The notes: generated from the sequence alone by a model not told the origin. 64,000 bases of DNA from Arachis hypogaea (GCF_003086295.3 NC_092039.1:95996561-96060560); one strand, 5' to 3'; positions 23,653-35,824 are shown, counted from the stretch's first letter. Program-made: numbers and translations.

Positions 23653-25293
23653 TGGTGGACGAAATTGTGATACAAGAGTTCCAGGCACAGTTAGAGAAGC
23701 TTTTTCTTTCCACAACTCCGTTCAACTTAACCAGCAAGTGTACTGGGTCATCCAAGTAATACCTTACGTGAGTAAGGGTCGATCCCACAGAGATTGTTGG
23801 TATGAAGCAAGCTATGGTCAGCTTGTAAATCTCAGTTAGGCAGATTAAATGGTTATGGGTTTCGAAAATTAATAATAAAAAGAAAATAAAAAGGGATATA
23901 AATACTTATGTAAATCAATAATGGAAATTTCAGATAGGTGTATGAGGATGCTGTGCTCCTCTTGAATCTCAACTTTCTTATTACATTCATCCAATCCTTC
24001 TTACTCCTTTCCATGGCAAGCTGTATGTAGGGCATCACCGTTGTCAATGGCTACATCCCATCCTCTCAGTAAAAATGTTCCTATGCTCTGTCACAGCACG
24101 GCTAATCATCTGTCGGTTCTCAATCAGGTTGGAATAGAATCCCTTGATTCTTTTGCGTTTGTCATCACGCCCAGCCTTTAGGAGTTTGAAGCTCGTCACA
24201 GTCATTCAATCCCAGAATCCTACTCGGAATACCATAGACAAGGTTTAGACTTTCCGGATCCTCATGAATGCCGCCATCTATCTAGCTTATACCACGAAGA
24301 TTCTGTTGGGGAATCTAAGAGATATGCGCCCGGCCTAAGGTAGAACGGAAGTGGTTGTTAGTCACGCGCGTTCATAGATGAGAATGATGATGAGTGTCAC
24401 GGATCATCACATTCATCAAGTTGAAGTGCAACGTATATCTTGGAATAAGAATAAAAGAGAATTGAATAAAAAGTAATAATAATTGTATTGAAACTTGAGG
24501 TACAGCAGAGCTCCACACCCTTAATCTATGGTGTGCAGAAACTCCACTGTTGAAAATACATAAGTGAAAGGTTCAGGCATGGCCGAATGGCCAGCCCTCT
24601 CCATGATCAAGAGATTGAATGATCAAAGACTACCAAGTCAAAAGATTAAACTGTCAAAAGATGTCTAATACAATAGTAACTTATCCTATTTATACTAGAC
24701 TAGCTACTAGGGTTTACATGAGTAAGTAATTGATGCATAAATCCACTTCCGGGGCCCACTTGGTGTATGCTTGGGCTGAGCTTGATCTATCCACGAGCTG
24801 AGGCTTTTCTTGGAGTTGAACTCCAAGTTATAACGTGTTTTGGGCGTTCAACTCCGGATCATGACGTGTTTCTGGCGTTTAACTCCAGACAGCAGCATGT
24901 ACTTGGCGTTCAACGCCAAGTTACGTCATCAATTTCCGAATAATGTATGGACTATTATATATTTCTGGAAAGCTCTGGATGTCTACTTTCCAGCGCCACT
25001 GAGAGTGCACCAATTGGAGATCTGTAGCTCTAGAAAATCCATTTCGAGTGCAGCGAGGTCAGATTCCAACAGCATCAGCAGTCCTTTTGTCAGCCTTTTT
25101 CAGAGTTTTGCTCAAGTCCCTCAATTTCAGCCAGAAATTACGTGAAATTACAGAAAAACACACAAACTCATAGTAAAGTCCAGAAATGTGAATTTAACAT
25201 AAAAACTAATGAAAACATCCCTAAAAGTAGCTTGAACTTACTAAAAACTACCTAAAAACAATGCCAAAAAGCGTACAAGTTATCCGCTCATCA
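23653..25293 (-). repeat. Element A 5' LTR
   Basis: 1641 bp, TGGTGGACGAAATTG ... CCGCTCATCA, next to a primer site on its left and the GGAGG duplication on its right. Confidence 0.93.
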
Positions 25294-26282
25294 GGAGGGA
25301 AGGCACCAAAAGGCATTCTTACCGACCAATGTGCATCGATTCAAACGGCAATTGAGCTGTGCATGCTAACAACAATTCACCGGTGGTGCATCTGGCACAT
25401 CATGAAGAAGATTCCACACAAATTAAATGGCTACAAAAGACACAAAGGAATTGAATAAGAGATGAGCCATGTTATTTTGAACTCGTACAGGAAAGATGCA
25501 TTTGACAGAAACTGGAACGATTTGCTCATAAAATACGGCCTTGGAGGCAACAAGTGCTCTCAGGTAACCGAGGTTTCAATTCGAATTATTTTCATGCCAA
25601 TACCTTTTTTTTTCAAAACATGCACTGAGTTTGGTTCACCACACCTTATTGGTTCGGTTTATTTTGCAGAGCTTTATGAGGATCGGCATATATGGATTCC
25701 AGTTTACCTGGATCACCACTTTTGGGTCGGGATGAGAAGCACACAAAGGACTAGCGAGAGCATCCACGCATTTTCAACAAGTTCATCACACGCAATAGCT
25801 CCCTCAGATAATTCGTGAAGCAATACGACAATTTCCTAGCAAGCAGAGAACAAAGAGAGAGAGAGAATTCAACGCTGTAGATTTTCACACCATGATACTG
25901 TGTGCAACAAAATTAGCAATAGAGGCCAAGTTTATACACGTGTATACCCACGAGACGTTTAGGGAAGTTCAAGCACAATTCAGAGGAAAAGTGAACTGCA
26001 TCACAAGATCAATGCATTCCACCCTAGGTTTCACAACATACAAAGTTGTAGAGCAGGTTTCCAACTCAACATTCAACAAGTTTTTGGTCACCTCGACGCG
26101 TATCACGAGTGATAAAGTGCCAGTTCTTGCTGTTTGAGTCAAGGGGCATATTGTGCCGCCATTTCCTGAGCATCCTAAGCTTCGAGTGACTGGATAATGT
26201 GGCATCGAAATACATATTGGAACGCTGGAGTAAGAACATAAATAGGAGGCATACACACATCAAGAGTAGCCAAGATGAGCCT

Positions 26283-27824
26283 TGGTGCACGAAATTATAA
26301 ATCACACTTTTCACAATTCGTACCACTAACCAGCAAGTGCACTGGGTCGTCCAAGTAATACCTTACGTGAGTAAGGGTCGAATCGCACGGAGATTGTTGG
26401 CTTGAAGCAAGCTATGGTTATCTTATTATTCTTAGTCAGGATACCAATAGGGTTCTTTAGTCTCAATTGTAAAATAAAGTGAAAGAGCATAAAATAATTA
26501 ATTGTTACTTAATAATAGAGAATATGTTGGAGTTTTGGAGATGCTTTGTCCTCTTTATTTCAGCTTTTCTCTTGTACTCCTCTTCACACACGCAAGGCTC
26601 CTTCCATGGCAAGCTGTATGTAGGGTGTCACCGTTGTCAATGGCTACTTCCCATCCTCTCAGTGAAAATGGTCCAAATGCTCTGTTACAGCACGGCTAAT
26701 CATCTGTTGGTTCTCGATCATGTCGGAATAGAATCCATTGATTCTTTTGCGTCTGTCACTACGCCCAACAATCGCAAGTTTGAAACTCGTCACAGCCATT
26801 CAATCTTTGAATCCTACTCGGAATACCACATACAAGGTTTAGACTTTCCGGACTCTCATAAATGCCGCCATCAATTCTAGCTTATACCACGAAGATTCTG
26901 ATTAAGGAATCTAAGAGATACTCATTCAATCTAATGTAGAATGGAGGTGGTTGTCAGGCACACGTTCATGGATTGAGGAAGGTGATGAGTGTCACGGATC
27001 ATCACTTTCTTCATGGTGAAGCGCGAATGAACATCTTAGATAGGAACAAGCGTGTTTGAATGGAAAATAGAGATAATTGCATTAATTCATCGAGACGCTG
27101 CAAAGCTCCTCACCTCCAACAATGGAGTTTAGAGACTCATGCCATCAAAGAGTATAAAGTTCAGAGCTAAAATGTCATGAGATACAAAATAAGTCTCTAA
27201 AAGTTATTTAAATACTAAACTAGTAATCTAGGTTTACAGAAAATGAGTAAACTAAGATGGATAGTGCAAAAATCCACTTCTGGGGCCCACTTGGTGTGTG
27301 CTGGGGCTGAGACTTAAGCTTCTCACGTGCCTGGACTGTTTCTGGAGTTGAACGCCAGGTTGTAACCTGTTTCTGGAGTTGAACTCCCACTTGCAACCTG
27401 TTTTTGGCGCTGAACGCCAGACTGCAACATGGAACTGGCGTTTAACGCCAGTTTACATCATTTATCTTCGCGCAAAGTATTGACTATTATATATTGCTGG
27501 AAAGCCCTGGATGTCTACTTTCCAACCGAATTGAGAGCGCATCAATTGAACTTCTGTAGCTCCAAAAAATCTATTCCGAGTGCAGGGAGGTCAGAATCCA
27601 ACAGCATCAGCAGTCCTTTTTCAGCCTGAATCAGATTTTAACTCAGCTCCTTTAATTTCAGCCAGAAAATACCTGAAATTACAGAAAAATACACAAACTC
27701 ATAGTAAACTCCAGAAATATGAATTTTTCTCAATAACTAATAAAAATATATTAAAAACTAACTAAAACACACTAAAATCTACATGAAATTACCCCCAAAA
27801 AGTGTATAAAATATCCGCTCATCA
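26283..27824 (-). repeat. Element B 3' LTR
   Basis: 1542 bp, TGGTGCACGAAATTATAAATC ... ATATCCGCTCATCA, with palindrome patch GGAGTTGAACGCCAGG / TGGCGTTTAACGCCAG at about 27335-27450. Confidence 0.9.
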
Positions 27825-27843
27825 CAACACCAAACTTAAACTG

Positions 27844-27861
27844 TTGCTTGTCCTCAAGCAA
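27844..27861 (-). promoter_or_regulatory. Hairpin before 3' LTR of B
   Basis: Minus strand TTGCTTG-AGGA-CAAGCAA, then 3 nt and TTTAAGTTTGGTGTTG up to the LTR. Confidence 0.85.
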
Positions 27862-28024
27862 CTAGATAAATAAAATAGGATAAAAAGAAATTAAGAAACA
27901 ATAATATCTCCGAGTTTCAAGTGAAGCTCAGATTCTAATTAGATGAGCGGGGCTTAGTAGCTTTTTGCTTCTGAACAGTTTTGGCATCTCACTTTATCCT
28001 TTGAAGTTTAGAATGATTGGCATC

Positions 28025-28728
28025 TGATAAACCACTATTTTATGGTTTATCTTGTACTCAATTGAGTGGTTTTTATCAATTCTTTACCCACTTATTCATA
28101 CTATTTGCATGGTTTTACATTTGCCTTCCTAATTATGTGCTTTGATTGAAAACATGCTTCTTTGGACTTATAATTTCTAATATTAATCCTCTCTTATCAC
28201 CATTAGATGCCTTGATATGTGTGTTAAGTGATTTTAGAGATTACAGGGCAGGAATGGCTTGGAGGATGGAAAGGAAGCATGCAAAAGTGGAAGGAATACA
28301 AGAAGTTGGAGAAATTGCTAAGCTGTCCAGCCTGACCTCTTCGCACTCAAATGGCTATAACTTTATCTACAGAGGTCCAAACGACGCGGTTCCAGTTGCA
28401 TTGGAAAGCTAATGTCCGGGGCTTCGATTTGATATATAATTTACCATAGCTTCCCAGATGCCAGGCGACGCGAACGCATGGGTCACGCGGATGCGTGACC
28501 TGGCAGGAACGCAACCCGTGCAGCCGCGTGGACGACGCGGCCGCGTCACTCTTCTGTGACTTGTACGGACCAGAAAGCGCTGGGAGTGACTTCTGGGCTG
28601 CTTTTGACCCAGTTTTCAGCCCAGAACACACAGATTAGAGACTATAAAGTGGGGGAATGCATGCATTCATAATTATTCACTCATAATTCACTTCTCATGT
28701 TTTAAATGTAGTTTTGGAGAGAGAGGTT

Positions 28729-28769
<41 letters not shown>

Positions 28770-29520
28770 GGATTTAGGTAGTGTTTTTAAAAATTAGGAT
28801 TTAGGACTTCTCTTAGATTTCTAGAGTGACTCTCGATCCCAGGTTTAATATTCCTTTTTACTATTTAAATTTCTCTTTTGTATTTTGATTACTCTGAAGC
28901 TTTTATTATATTTGATTGATGTTGCCCAATTGACGGTTGATGACATTTTTATTTAATGATATTTGAGGAATTTTAGTTTATGATTGTCCCTTTTTATTAT
29001 TCCCAATCTGAGGATATTGTTATTCTAGTAGATTTAGTTTTTCCCCTTTTGGCTTTGGTTAAATAATTGGTAACTCTAGAGTTATTAAACTCATTGTTGA
29101 TTGAAAATTGGAATTCATCCACTAAACTTACCATCATAGTTAGAGGTTAACAAAGTGGGAGAAAAATCCAATTCTCATCACAATTGATAAGGATAACTAG
29201 GAAAGGACCTCCAGTTCTTATACCTTGCCAAAGGTTTATTTTACAGCTATTATTATTTTATTTTACTTGTCATATAATATATTCGCACCTTACCAAAAAC
29301 CCCAATTTTACATTTTTCATAGCCAATAATAAGAACATACCTCCCTGCAATTCCTTGAGAAGACGACCCGAGGTTTAAATACTCGGTTATCAATTTTAAA
29401 GGGGTTTGTTACTTGTGACACCCAAAACGTTTGCATGAAGGGATTTTTGTCGGTTTAGAGACTATATCTACAACGCGACTGTTTTTATGACATTCTTTAC
29501 TGGCAAAAATCCCAACGTCA
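28025..29520 (+). repeat. Element E 5' LTR
   Basis: 1496 bp, TGATAAACCACTATTTTATGG ... AAAATCCCAACGTCA. A CGCG palindrome block (about 28460-28555) lies upstream of a TATAAAG box (about 28641). It is about 47 bp longer than the 3' LTR, mainly in the palindrome block and in a (TC)n run. Confidence 0.93.
28729..28767. repeat. (TC)n microsatellite in E 5' LTR
   Basis: A TC run of about 18 units; the equivalent run in the 3' LTR (about 56950-56968) is much shorter. Confidence 0.9.
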
Positions 29521-29523
29521 AAA

Positions 29524-29541
29524 TGGCGCCGTTGCTGGGGA
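29524..29541 (+). promoter_or_regulatory. Element E primer-binding site
   Basis: TGGCGCCGTTGCTGGGGA, 3 nt after the LTR, one base from the tRNA-Asp-type site of D. Confidence 0.85.
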
Positions 29542-29639
29542 ATTGCAAACGTGTGCCTTATTATTGGTTATTGTAAATATTTTATTTTTGCTTGTTTATT
29601 TGTTTTTATTTTTATTTTTGCTTTTTCTTATGTTAAGAG

Positions 29640-29924
29640 GTTATTGGTTTTTATTTTAAAATTTTTATCTTATCTTATCTTATCTTATTTCAAAAATCAA
29701 ATTTCAAAAATCAAATTTAAAAATTTTCAAATTTAAATTTAAAAATTTTCAAAATTCAAATTTCAAATTTCAAAAATTCAAATTTCAAAAATTTCAAATT
29801 TCAAAAATTTAAAAATTCAAATTTTAAAAATTTAATTTTCAAATTCAAAATTTAAATAACCTTTTAATTTAAATTTATTTTTTTTTATTTTTTTATTTTT
29901 AATTTTTTATTTCTATTTACTACT
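29640..29924 (+). repeat. Low-complexity leader of E
   Basis: TTATC repeats followed by a run of CAAATTTCAAAAATT-like A/T/C sequence up to the first ORF. Noncoding. Confidence 0.8.
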
Positions 29925-31140
29925 ATGAACTCTCACCCCTTTGACTATGAGTCTGGTTACAATAATGTTGCAGGAAGAAGAAATTACAATGAGAACAGGC
30001 ATCAAGGTTGGAACAATCAAAGATGGGAGGAGCCACAAGGATTTGATCAACCCTCATGGCAACAACCACCTCTAATGGACTATTAACAACCACCACCATA
30101 TGCCTATGAACCCTTTCCTCAACATAACTTTGGACCACCACACTCACAAGCCTCTTTCCGCCATTCACCTCCGTATGACCCTAACCCTCAACCACCATAC
30201 CAACCACCTTATGAGCCATATGAACCGTATATAGAACCACCCCAATTCCAACCCAGTTACTCACAAGAACCACCACTTCAATATTCACCATCTCCATATC
30301 CATCAATCCAAGAGCATTATGATCCTACTTATGAAAACCGAGTGCATCAAGAGGCAAAGGATCGTCTCAAGGAAACAATGGATCGATTCAGGCAACCACT
30401 CAACAACTCAACAACTGGGGCAAGTATTAATTCAATGGGCTTCTAGACGCTTAAATACACAAGGATCAGCCACAACCCCATGTGGATAGTCTAGTGAAGA
30501 GCATAGCATAAAGGAGATACCAGAAACTCCAGTGGACAAGACAGAGCATGAATTCATACTAGAACAAGTAGAAGAAGCTATCATTGTTCAAGAAGAAGAG
30601 TTGGTTGAAGACTTAGGAGACGCAGAACCTCCATGGGAAAGACAAGACATAGAGCCTCCTTCCAAGACGGTTGAAATTGATGCTGAAGAGGGTGTACAAC
30701 CTCCAAAGCATATCATAGTTGAAGACTCGGAAGAGGTTGATCAAGAGATGGAGATTCAAGAAGAAGAAGCACAACCTCCCATGCCCTTGGAAAGCAATGA
30801 AAAGGAGATTGAATTGAAAGAGAGCTACAAAGAGGAAGAGGTTGAAATTGAAGAAGTTTGCAAAGAGATGGTAATTATCAGAGAAGAGCACAAGGGAGTG
30901 GAGCTTGCAATTTCATTAAAGATACCTCCCCCTAAGTCGCCATCATCCTTCACAACATTCAAGTGGGTAAAATTCATATCCCATAGCTTTCTAATCCCAC
31001 TTGAATACGGGCTACTGGAGACGGATGGTCAACTTAGAGCTCTTTGTGGCATTAAGAGTAAAAGGAAGATGGTCAGTGGTAAGAATTATCCTGCAAGGTT
31101 CATCATGGTTGGAAGCTTTAAGCTTAAACGTAAAGGTTAG
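29925..31140 (+). pseudogene. Element E ORF: Pro/Tyr-rich then acidic protein, broken
   Basis: It starts MNSHPFDYESGYNN, has a Gly/Asn/Trp-rich patch, then a long Pro/Tyr/Gln stretch (QPPYQPPYEPYEPYIEPP). TAA at 30084-30086 and a frameshift near 30400 break it. A TAG at 30487-30489 precedes a further open stretch to 31140 that is very acidic (QVEEAIIVQEEELVEDLGD, MEIQEEEAQPP) and ends lysine-rich. I recall similar proteins in Arachis elements but know no function. None of the gag-core, protease or polymerase motifs occur. Confidence 0.7.
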
Positions 31141-31462
31141 TATAGAGCTCAACTGAATGGGTCTAGGAAGTTGTTTGGCCGCTTTAGTGAGAATTCAGAT
31201 TGCTTGCTACCCGGATGGAATCATGATAATCAACACGAAGACGGGTGTAAAAGCAAGATTTGGGATCCTGGAATCTGTTCTGACATCCAACACCCCGGGA
31301 GCCTAAGAATCTTTTTGAAGCTGCTCAAGGGTTTTACATGCCTAGTTTGGGACCCCGGAGGTTGCTAGAATCACAAACACTGGTGAAGATTCCTGGATGA
31401 GTTCAAGCATAAGCCACCATAACAGGAAGCTCATCAAATGTCCAACTTAAGGACTTTAACTA

Positions 31463-31495
31463 AAAGTGCTAGGTGGGAGACAACCCACCATGGTA
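31463..31495 (+). promoter_or_regulatory. Conserved post-ORF motif, element E
   Basis: AAGTGCTAGGTGGGAGACAA then CCCACC, matching in form the AAGCGCTTG...GGGAGGCAACCC motif of A-D. Here GGTGGG and CCCACC could pair. Confidence 0.55.
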
Positions 31496-31636
31496 TGATC
31501 GTCCTTTTTCATTTTTATTTAGTTTTATTTGTTTTTGAATTTTATTTTATTTTGTTATATTGAACCTGGAGTTTTGCATCACATTCATATTAACACTGCA
31601 TTCTGCATTTTTCAGATTATAAAAAAAAAATAAAAG

Positions 31637-32150
31637 CGAGCACGCGACGCGACCGCATCAGCGACGAGTCCGCGTCGCAAGGAGATGGGAGACAATATTA
31701 ATATGAACAGAGAGTTTCGCAGGAGCAGCGCTGGAGGCGTGCCAATGGCACAAATCGACCCACGCGACCGCGTCACATGGGAATAATGGCCTCCCACGTG
31801 ACCGCGTCACCCACGCGGCTGCGTGACCTAAAATCGGCATAAAAAGGTGTATGGCAGAGAGTTATGCTGGAATTGGGCTGGACCCGTGCTAGTAGCACAA
31901 GCCCTGCCACGCGAACGCGTCACCCATGCGTCCGCGTCATATTGGAAATAAGGCCACCCACGCGATCGCGTCGACCACGCGACCGCGTCACCCTGGATTT
32001 TGGTAATACTGACGTTTTGAACAGAGAGTTGTGTGGCCGCGAGGCTACACTCGTGCCACTAGCACAAATCGAGTCACGCGATCGCGTGCCCCACGCGTCC
32101 GCGTCACCCACCTTATCGCGCACCACGTGACCGCGTCGCCAGTGTCGCAT
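31637..32150. repeat. CGCG palindrome block, element E internal
   Basis: Many copies of CACGCGACCGCGTC, ACGCGATCGCGTC and ACGCGTCCGCGTC in a block of about 0.5 kb, the same motif as in the E LTRs. Small open frames across it (both strands) reflect absence of stops in GC-rich repeats. Confidence 0.9.
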
Positions 32151-32752
32151 AACTTATCCAGATTAGTGCCAATTTTCTTATCTTCTCTTTTCTAATCCTA
32201 ATTTCTTCCTTCTCTCTCCTTTCTCACTTTCTTTTTTCTTCTCATCCTTTTTCCCTCTCATTTTATTTTACTTCATTTATTTGCATATTTCATTCATTGC
32301 ATTATTCTCATTGGTGTTGGAGTTTTATTTGGATAAGTGCCTTATTTTATTTGAGCACGTGGCTACTCGGAGAAGAGATTTGACAATTGACATTTACTTA
32401 TGGCTCTCATATACATTTGGATTACATTATTTTTATCCCTATTTTAACTTGCACACCCAACGTATTTGGGATTATCATTCACAATTGTCATCATTACACA
32501 TGCTCTTTAATTTGGCACATTTATTACTTGATGCTTGAGCTATGCCTCTCATGCCTATTATTTGCATGTTTTTACCCTCTTGCATCTAATTATTTTGAAT
32601 TTCTCTTTATTGTTGTCTTCCCTACATGTTGTAGCTACCATGTAGATGGACTATCATCTTTCCTTTGGCATTCTTTATCACTTGGAATTTCCTCCCTTCT
32701 GGTCTTAGTTTTCTATATTTCACACTCTTCCTTTTTCTTCTTCCTTAGGCAT
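32151..32752 (+). other. Element E noncoding stretch
   Basis: CT-rich tract (32160-32270), then AT-rich DNA. Open frames of 85-132 codons at 32281-32785 are hydrophobic by composition and not recognised. Confidence 0.5.
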
Positions 32753-32880
32753 GGGTACCAAGAAAGGAAAAGAGAAGGCCACTGACAAGACACCAGCAAG
32801 GAAAGGAACCAAGAGATCTCCAACTAAGGCGCCTCCATCTACAAGTGTCAGTTGGAGCAACCCGTCCACCTGCACATCTT
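32753..32880 (+). pseudogene. Short basic ORF vestige in E
   Basis: MGTKKGKEKATDKTPARKG onward, Lys/Thr/Ser-rich, ending in TAG just before the internal hairpin. It follows a CTTCTTCCTTAG acceptor-like site. It resembles the basic first residues of the plant-transposon ORFs in A, C and D only in composition, so any relationship is a guess. Confidence 0.4.
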
Positions 32881-32884
32881 AGCA

Positions 32885-32902
32885 TGCACCGAGGACGGTG
32901 CA
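32885..32902 (+). promoter_or_regulatory. Internal hairpin of E
   Basis: TGCACCG-AGGA-CGGTGCA, a perfect 7-bp stem, 3 nt, then TTTAAGTGTGGGGAGG, the same purine text that precedes the E 3' LTR. Confidence 0.85.
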
Positions 32903-33346
32903 ATCTTTAAGTGTGGGGAGGTCGGTCGATACTGATCTCCATGGGTTAGTTACTTCTTGACTCAACACCAATATTTTATTTTATTTGTTTGTTCATTGTT
33001 GCATTTGCATGTTTGTTTGATTTTTGTGCATATTTTACCACTTGGTTAAAGTAATATTTTCTTTTTCAAGAAACCTTTTAGAAAATTTCACTAATTTGAA
33101 TAAAATTTAATGTTACACTTGTTTGAAGAGATATTATACTGGAACATGGTTTAGAACTCGAACACACAAAACCTGTGAGATTTTTGAGCCTATTTGAATT
33201 GGTTGCATTTTATCAACCAAAAATTTTGTTTTAGTGTGTATTTTTCTCTCTAAAATTGTGATCTTTGTCTTGATTAATTCTATATTTCCATAATTTGATG
33301 TATGCATGCACTTATATGATTGAGGCCTTTGTTTCACTTAGCTTAC

Positions 33347-34870
33347 TGGTGCACGAAATTGCAATCACACTTTTGCAACCTCGCACAACTAACCAGCAAG
33401 TGCACTGGGTCGTCCAAGTAATACCTTGCGTGAGCAAGGGTCGATCCCACGGAGATTGTCGGCTTGAAGCAAGCTATGGTTATCTTGTAAATCTTAGTCA
33501 GGATATCAGAAATTATCAAGATTGATTGTGAAAAGCAAAAGAACATGAAATGATTACTTGTTTTACAGTAATGGAGAATAGGTTGAGGTTTTGGAGATGC
33601 TTCATCTTCTGAATCTCTGCTTTCCTACTGTCTTCTTCTTCAAACACACAAGTCTCCTTCCATGGCAAGCTGTATGTAGGGTTTCACCGTTGTCAATGGC
33701 TACCTCCCATCCTCTCAGTGAAAACGATTGCATATGCTCTGTCACAGCACGCAGAATTCATCTGTCGGTTCTCGGTCAGGCCGGAATAGAATCCAGTGAT
33801 TCTTTTGCGTCTGTCACTAACGCCCCGCCTGCTAGGAGTTTGAAGCACGTCACAGTCATTCAATCATTGAATCCTACTCAGAATACCACAGACAAGGTTT
33901 AGACCTTCCGGATTCTCTTGAATGCCGCCATCAGTTCTAGCTTATACCACGAAGATTCCGATTAAAGAATCCAAGAGATAACTACTTAATCTAAGGTAGA
34001 ACGGAGGTGGTTGTCAGGCACACGTTCATAGTTGAGAATGATGATGATTGTCACGGATCATCACATTCATCCGGGTTGAGAACAAGTGTTATCTTAGAAT
34101 GGAAGCAAGCATGATTGAATGAGAAACAGTAGTAATTGCATTAATCCATCAAGACACAGCAGAGCTCCTCACCCCCAACCATGGGGTTTAGAGACTCATG
34201 CCGTGGAAGGTACACAAAGAAAGGTGTAAAGTGTCATGAGGTACAGATACAATGTCAAAAGCTCCTATTAATAGTAAACTAATAGCCTAGGGTGTACAGA
34301 GATGAGTAAATGACTTAAAAATCCACTTCCGGGCCCACTTGGTGTGTGCTTGGGTTGAGCAATGAAGCATTTTCGTGTAGAGACCTTTTCTGGAGTTAAA
34401 CGCCAGCTTTCATGCCAGTTTGGGCGTTTAACTCCAAGTTTCATGCCAGTTCCAGCGTTTAACGCTGGAATTTCTGAGGCTGATTTGCCACGCCGGTTTG
34501 GGCCATCAGATCTTGGGCAAAGTATGGACTATCATATATTGCTGGAAAGCCCAGGATGTCTACTTTCCAACGCCGTTGAGAGCGCACCAATTGGGCTTCT
34601 GTAGCTCCAGAAAAGCCACTTAGAGTGCAGGGAGGTCAGAATCCAACAGCATCTGCAGTCCTTTTTGGTCTCGGAATCAGATTTTTGCTCAGGACCCTCA
34701 ATTTCAGCCAGAAAATACCTGAAATCACAGAAAAACACACAAACTCATAGTAAGGTCCAGAAAAGTGAATTTTAGTTAAAAACTAATAAAAATATACTAA
34801 AAACTAACTAGATTATACTAAAAACATACTAAAAACAATGCCAAAAAGCATACAAATTATCCGCTCATCA
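33347..34870 (-). repeat. Element C 3' LTR
   Basis: 1524 bp, TGGTGCACGAAATTGC ... ATTATCCGCTCATCA, palindrome patch at about 34388-34475 (AGCGTTTAACGCT and others). Confidence 0.93.
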
Positions 34871-34889
34871 CAACACCAAACTTAAATTG

Positions 34890-34907
34890 TTGCTTGTCCC
34901 CAAGCAA
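34890..34907 (-). promoter_or_regulatory. Hairpin before 3' LTR of C
   Basis: Minus strand TTGCTTG-GGGA-CAAGCAA, 3 nt, TTTAAGTTTGGTGTTG. Confidence 0.85.
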
Positions 34908-35824
34908 CTAAAAATCAAAATAGGATAAAAAGAAGAGAATATACTATAGACTCCAAAATATCAAGGAAACATAGCTCCAATTAGATGAGCGGGACTAGTA
35001 GCTTTTTGCCTCCGAACAGTTTTGGCATCTCACTCTATCCCTTGAAGTTCAGAATGATTGGCATCTATAAGAACTCAGAACTCAGATAGTGTTATTGATT
35101 CTCTTAGTTGAGCATAATGATTCTTGAACATAGCTAGTGTATGAGTCTTGGCTGTGGCCCAAAGCACTCTGTCTTCCAGTATTACCTCCGGATACATACA
35201 TGCCACAGACACATAATTGGGTGAACCTTTTCAGATTGTGACCCAGCTTTGCTAGAGTCCCCAATTAGAGGTGTCCAGAGTTCTTAAGCACACTCTTTTT
35301 GCCTTGGGTCACAACTTTATTTCTTTCTTTTTCTTGTTCTTTTCTTCTTCTCTCTTTTTTTTCGAAATTTTTTTTTTGTATCCACTGCTTTTTCTTGCTT
35401 CAAGAATCAGTCTAATGATTTTAGATCCTCAATAACAGTTCTCTTTTTCCTCATTCTTTCAAGAGCCAACAATTTTAACATTCTCAAAACAATAAATTCA
35501 AGAGACATATGCACTGTTCAAGCATTCATTCAGAAAGCAAAAAGTATTGTCACCACATCAAACTAATTCAACTAGTTTCAATGATAAATTTCGAAATCCT
35601 GTACTTCTTGTTCTTTTGTGATTAAAGCATTTTTCATTTAGGAGAGGTGATGGATTCATAGGACATTCATATCTTTAAGGCATAAAATTTCAATTTTATT
35701 AATTATGAATTAAGAACAAGACTCAAAAATAGATATAAGACTAAAAAAATAAAAATAGAAAACAAAACAAAAGAAAAAGAAAACGCAAAAACATAGGCTC
35801 CTAATGATAGAGATTTTCACAGAG
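34908..35824 (-). other. Element C 3' untranslated region
   Basis: Noncoding stretch between the plant-transposon ORF and the 3' hairpin, colinear with the equivalent regions of A, B and D. No ORF is supported. Confidence 0.8.

Larger units (their letters stand above)
14961..25293 (-). mobile_element. Element A: complete non-autonomous Athila-type gypsy retrotransposon
   Basis: 10.3 kb on the minus strand, with LTRs at 14961-16600 and 23653-25293 and GGAGG target duplication at 14956-14960 and 25294-25298. In its own direction: 5' LTR, primer site, A-rich leader, gag-protease, GGGAGGCAACCC motif, palindrome block, TATA box, hairpin, plant-transposon ORF, hairpin, 3' LTR. There is no reverse transcriptase, RNase H or integrase, so it could only have moved with enzymes from a relative such as C or B. 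I count about 35 differences between the LTRs (about 2 percent). It sits inside a glycine codon run of the FRS transposase domain. Confidence 0.93.
13510..26282 (+). pseudogene. FAR1-related sequence (FRS/MULE-derived) pseudogene, split by element A and cut by B
   Basis: FRS proteins are transcription factors domesticated from Mutator transposases. Pieces: exon 1 13510-13584 (MNDSTSNQLNENN); exon 2 14013-14737, the FAR1 zinc-binding domain with NQLIVCSREGRWKSK, LNCPA and HSHPCCP; exon 3 14824-14960 continuing at 25299-25563, the MULE transposase core with GSFVGVNHHGQ, then GGKAPKGILTDQ read across the site of A; exon 4 25670-26282, with ELYEDRHIWIPVYLDHHFW, then ERWSKNINRRHTH up to B. Introns 13585-14012, 14738-14823 and 25564-25669 have GT-AG ends. 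Lesions: TAA at 14724-14726 in place of an expected Tyr codon, a frameshift at about 14900-14940, TAA at 25456-25458 (expected Gln), a lost base near 25556 and more frameshifts after 25750. Any SWIM zinc finger is degraded and the C-terminus lies past B, outside the window. Confidence 0.88.

Noticed and set aside
31864..32150. Open frames on both strands through the CGCG block
   Set aside because: They exist because the GC-rich repeat lacks stop codons; the peptides are repeats of the palindrome.
32281..32785. Overlapping hydrophobic open frames of 85 and 132 codons in E
   Set aside because: Composition-driven (T-rich DNA), no recognisable similarity, and they lie in a noncoding arm of the element.
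33420..33460. GGGTCGATCCC in the LTRs, resembling a tRNA T-arm
   Set aside because: It is a conserved near-palindrome at the same place in all LTRs of the family, without other tRNA parts.
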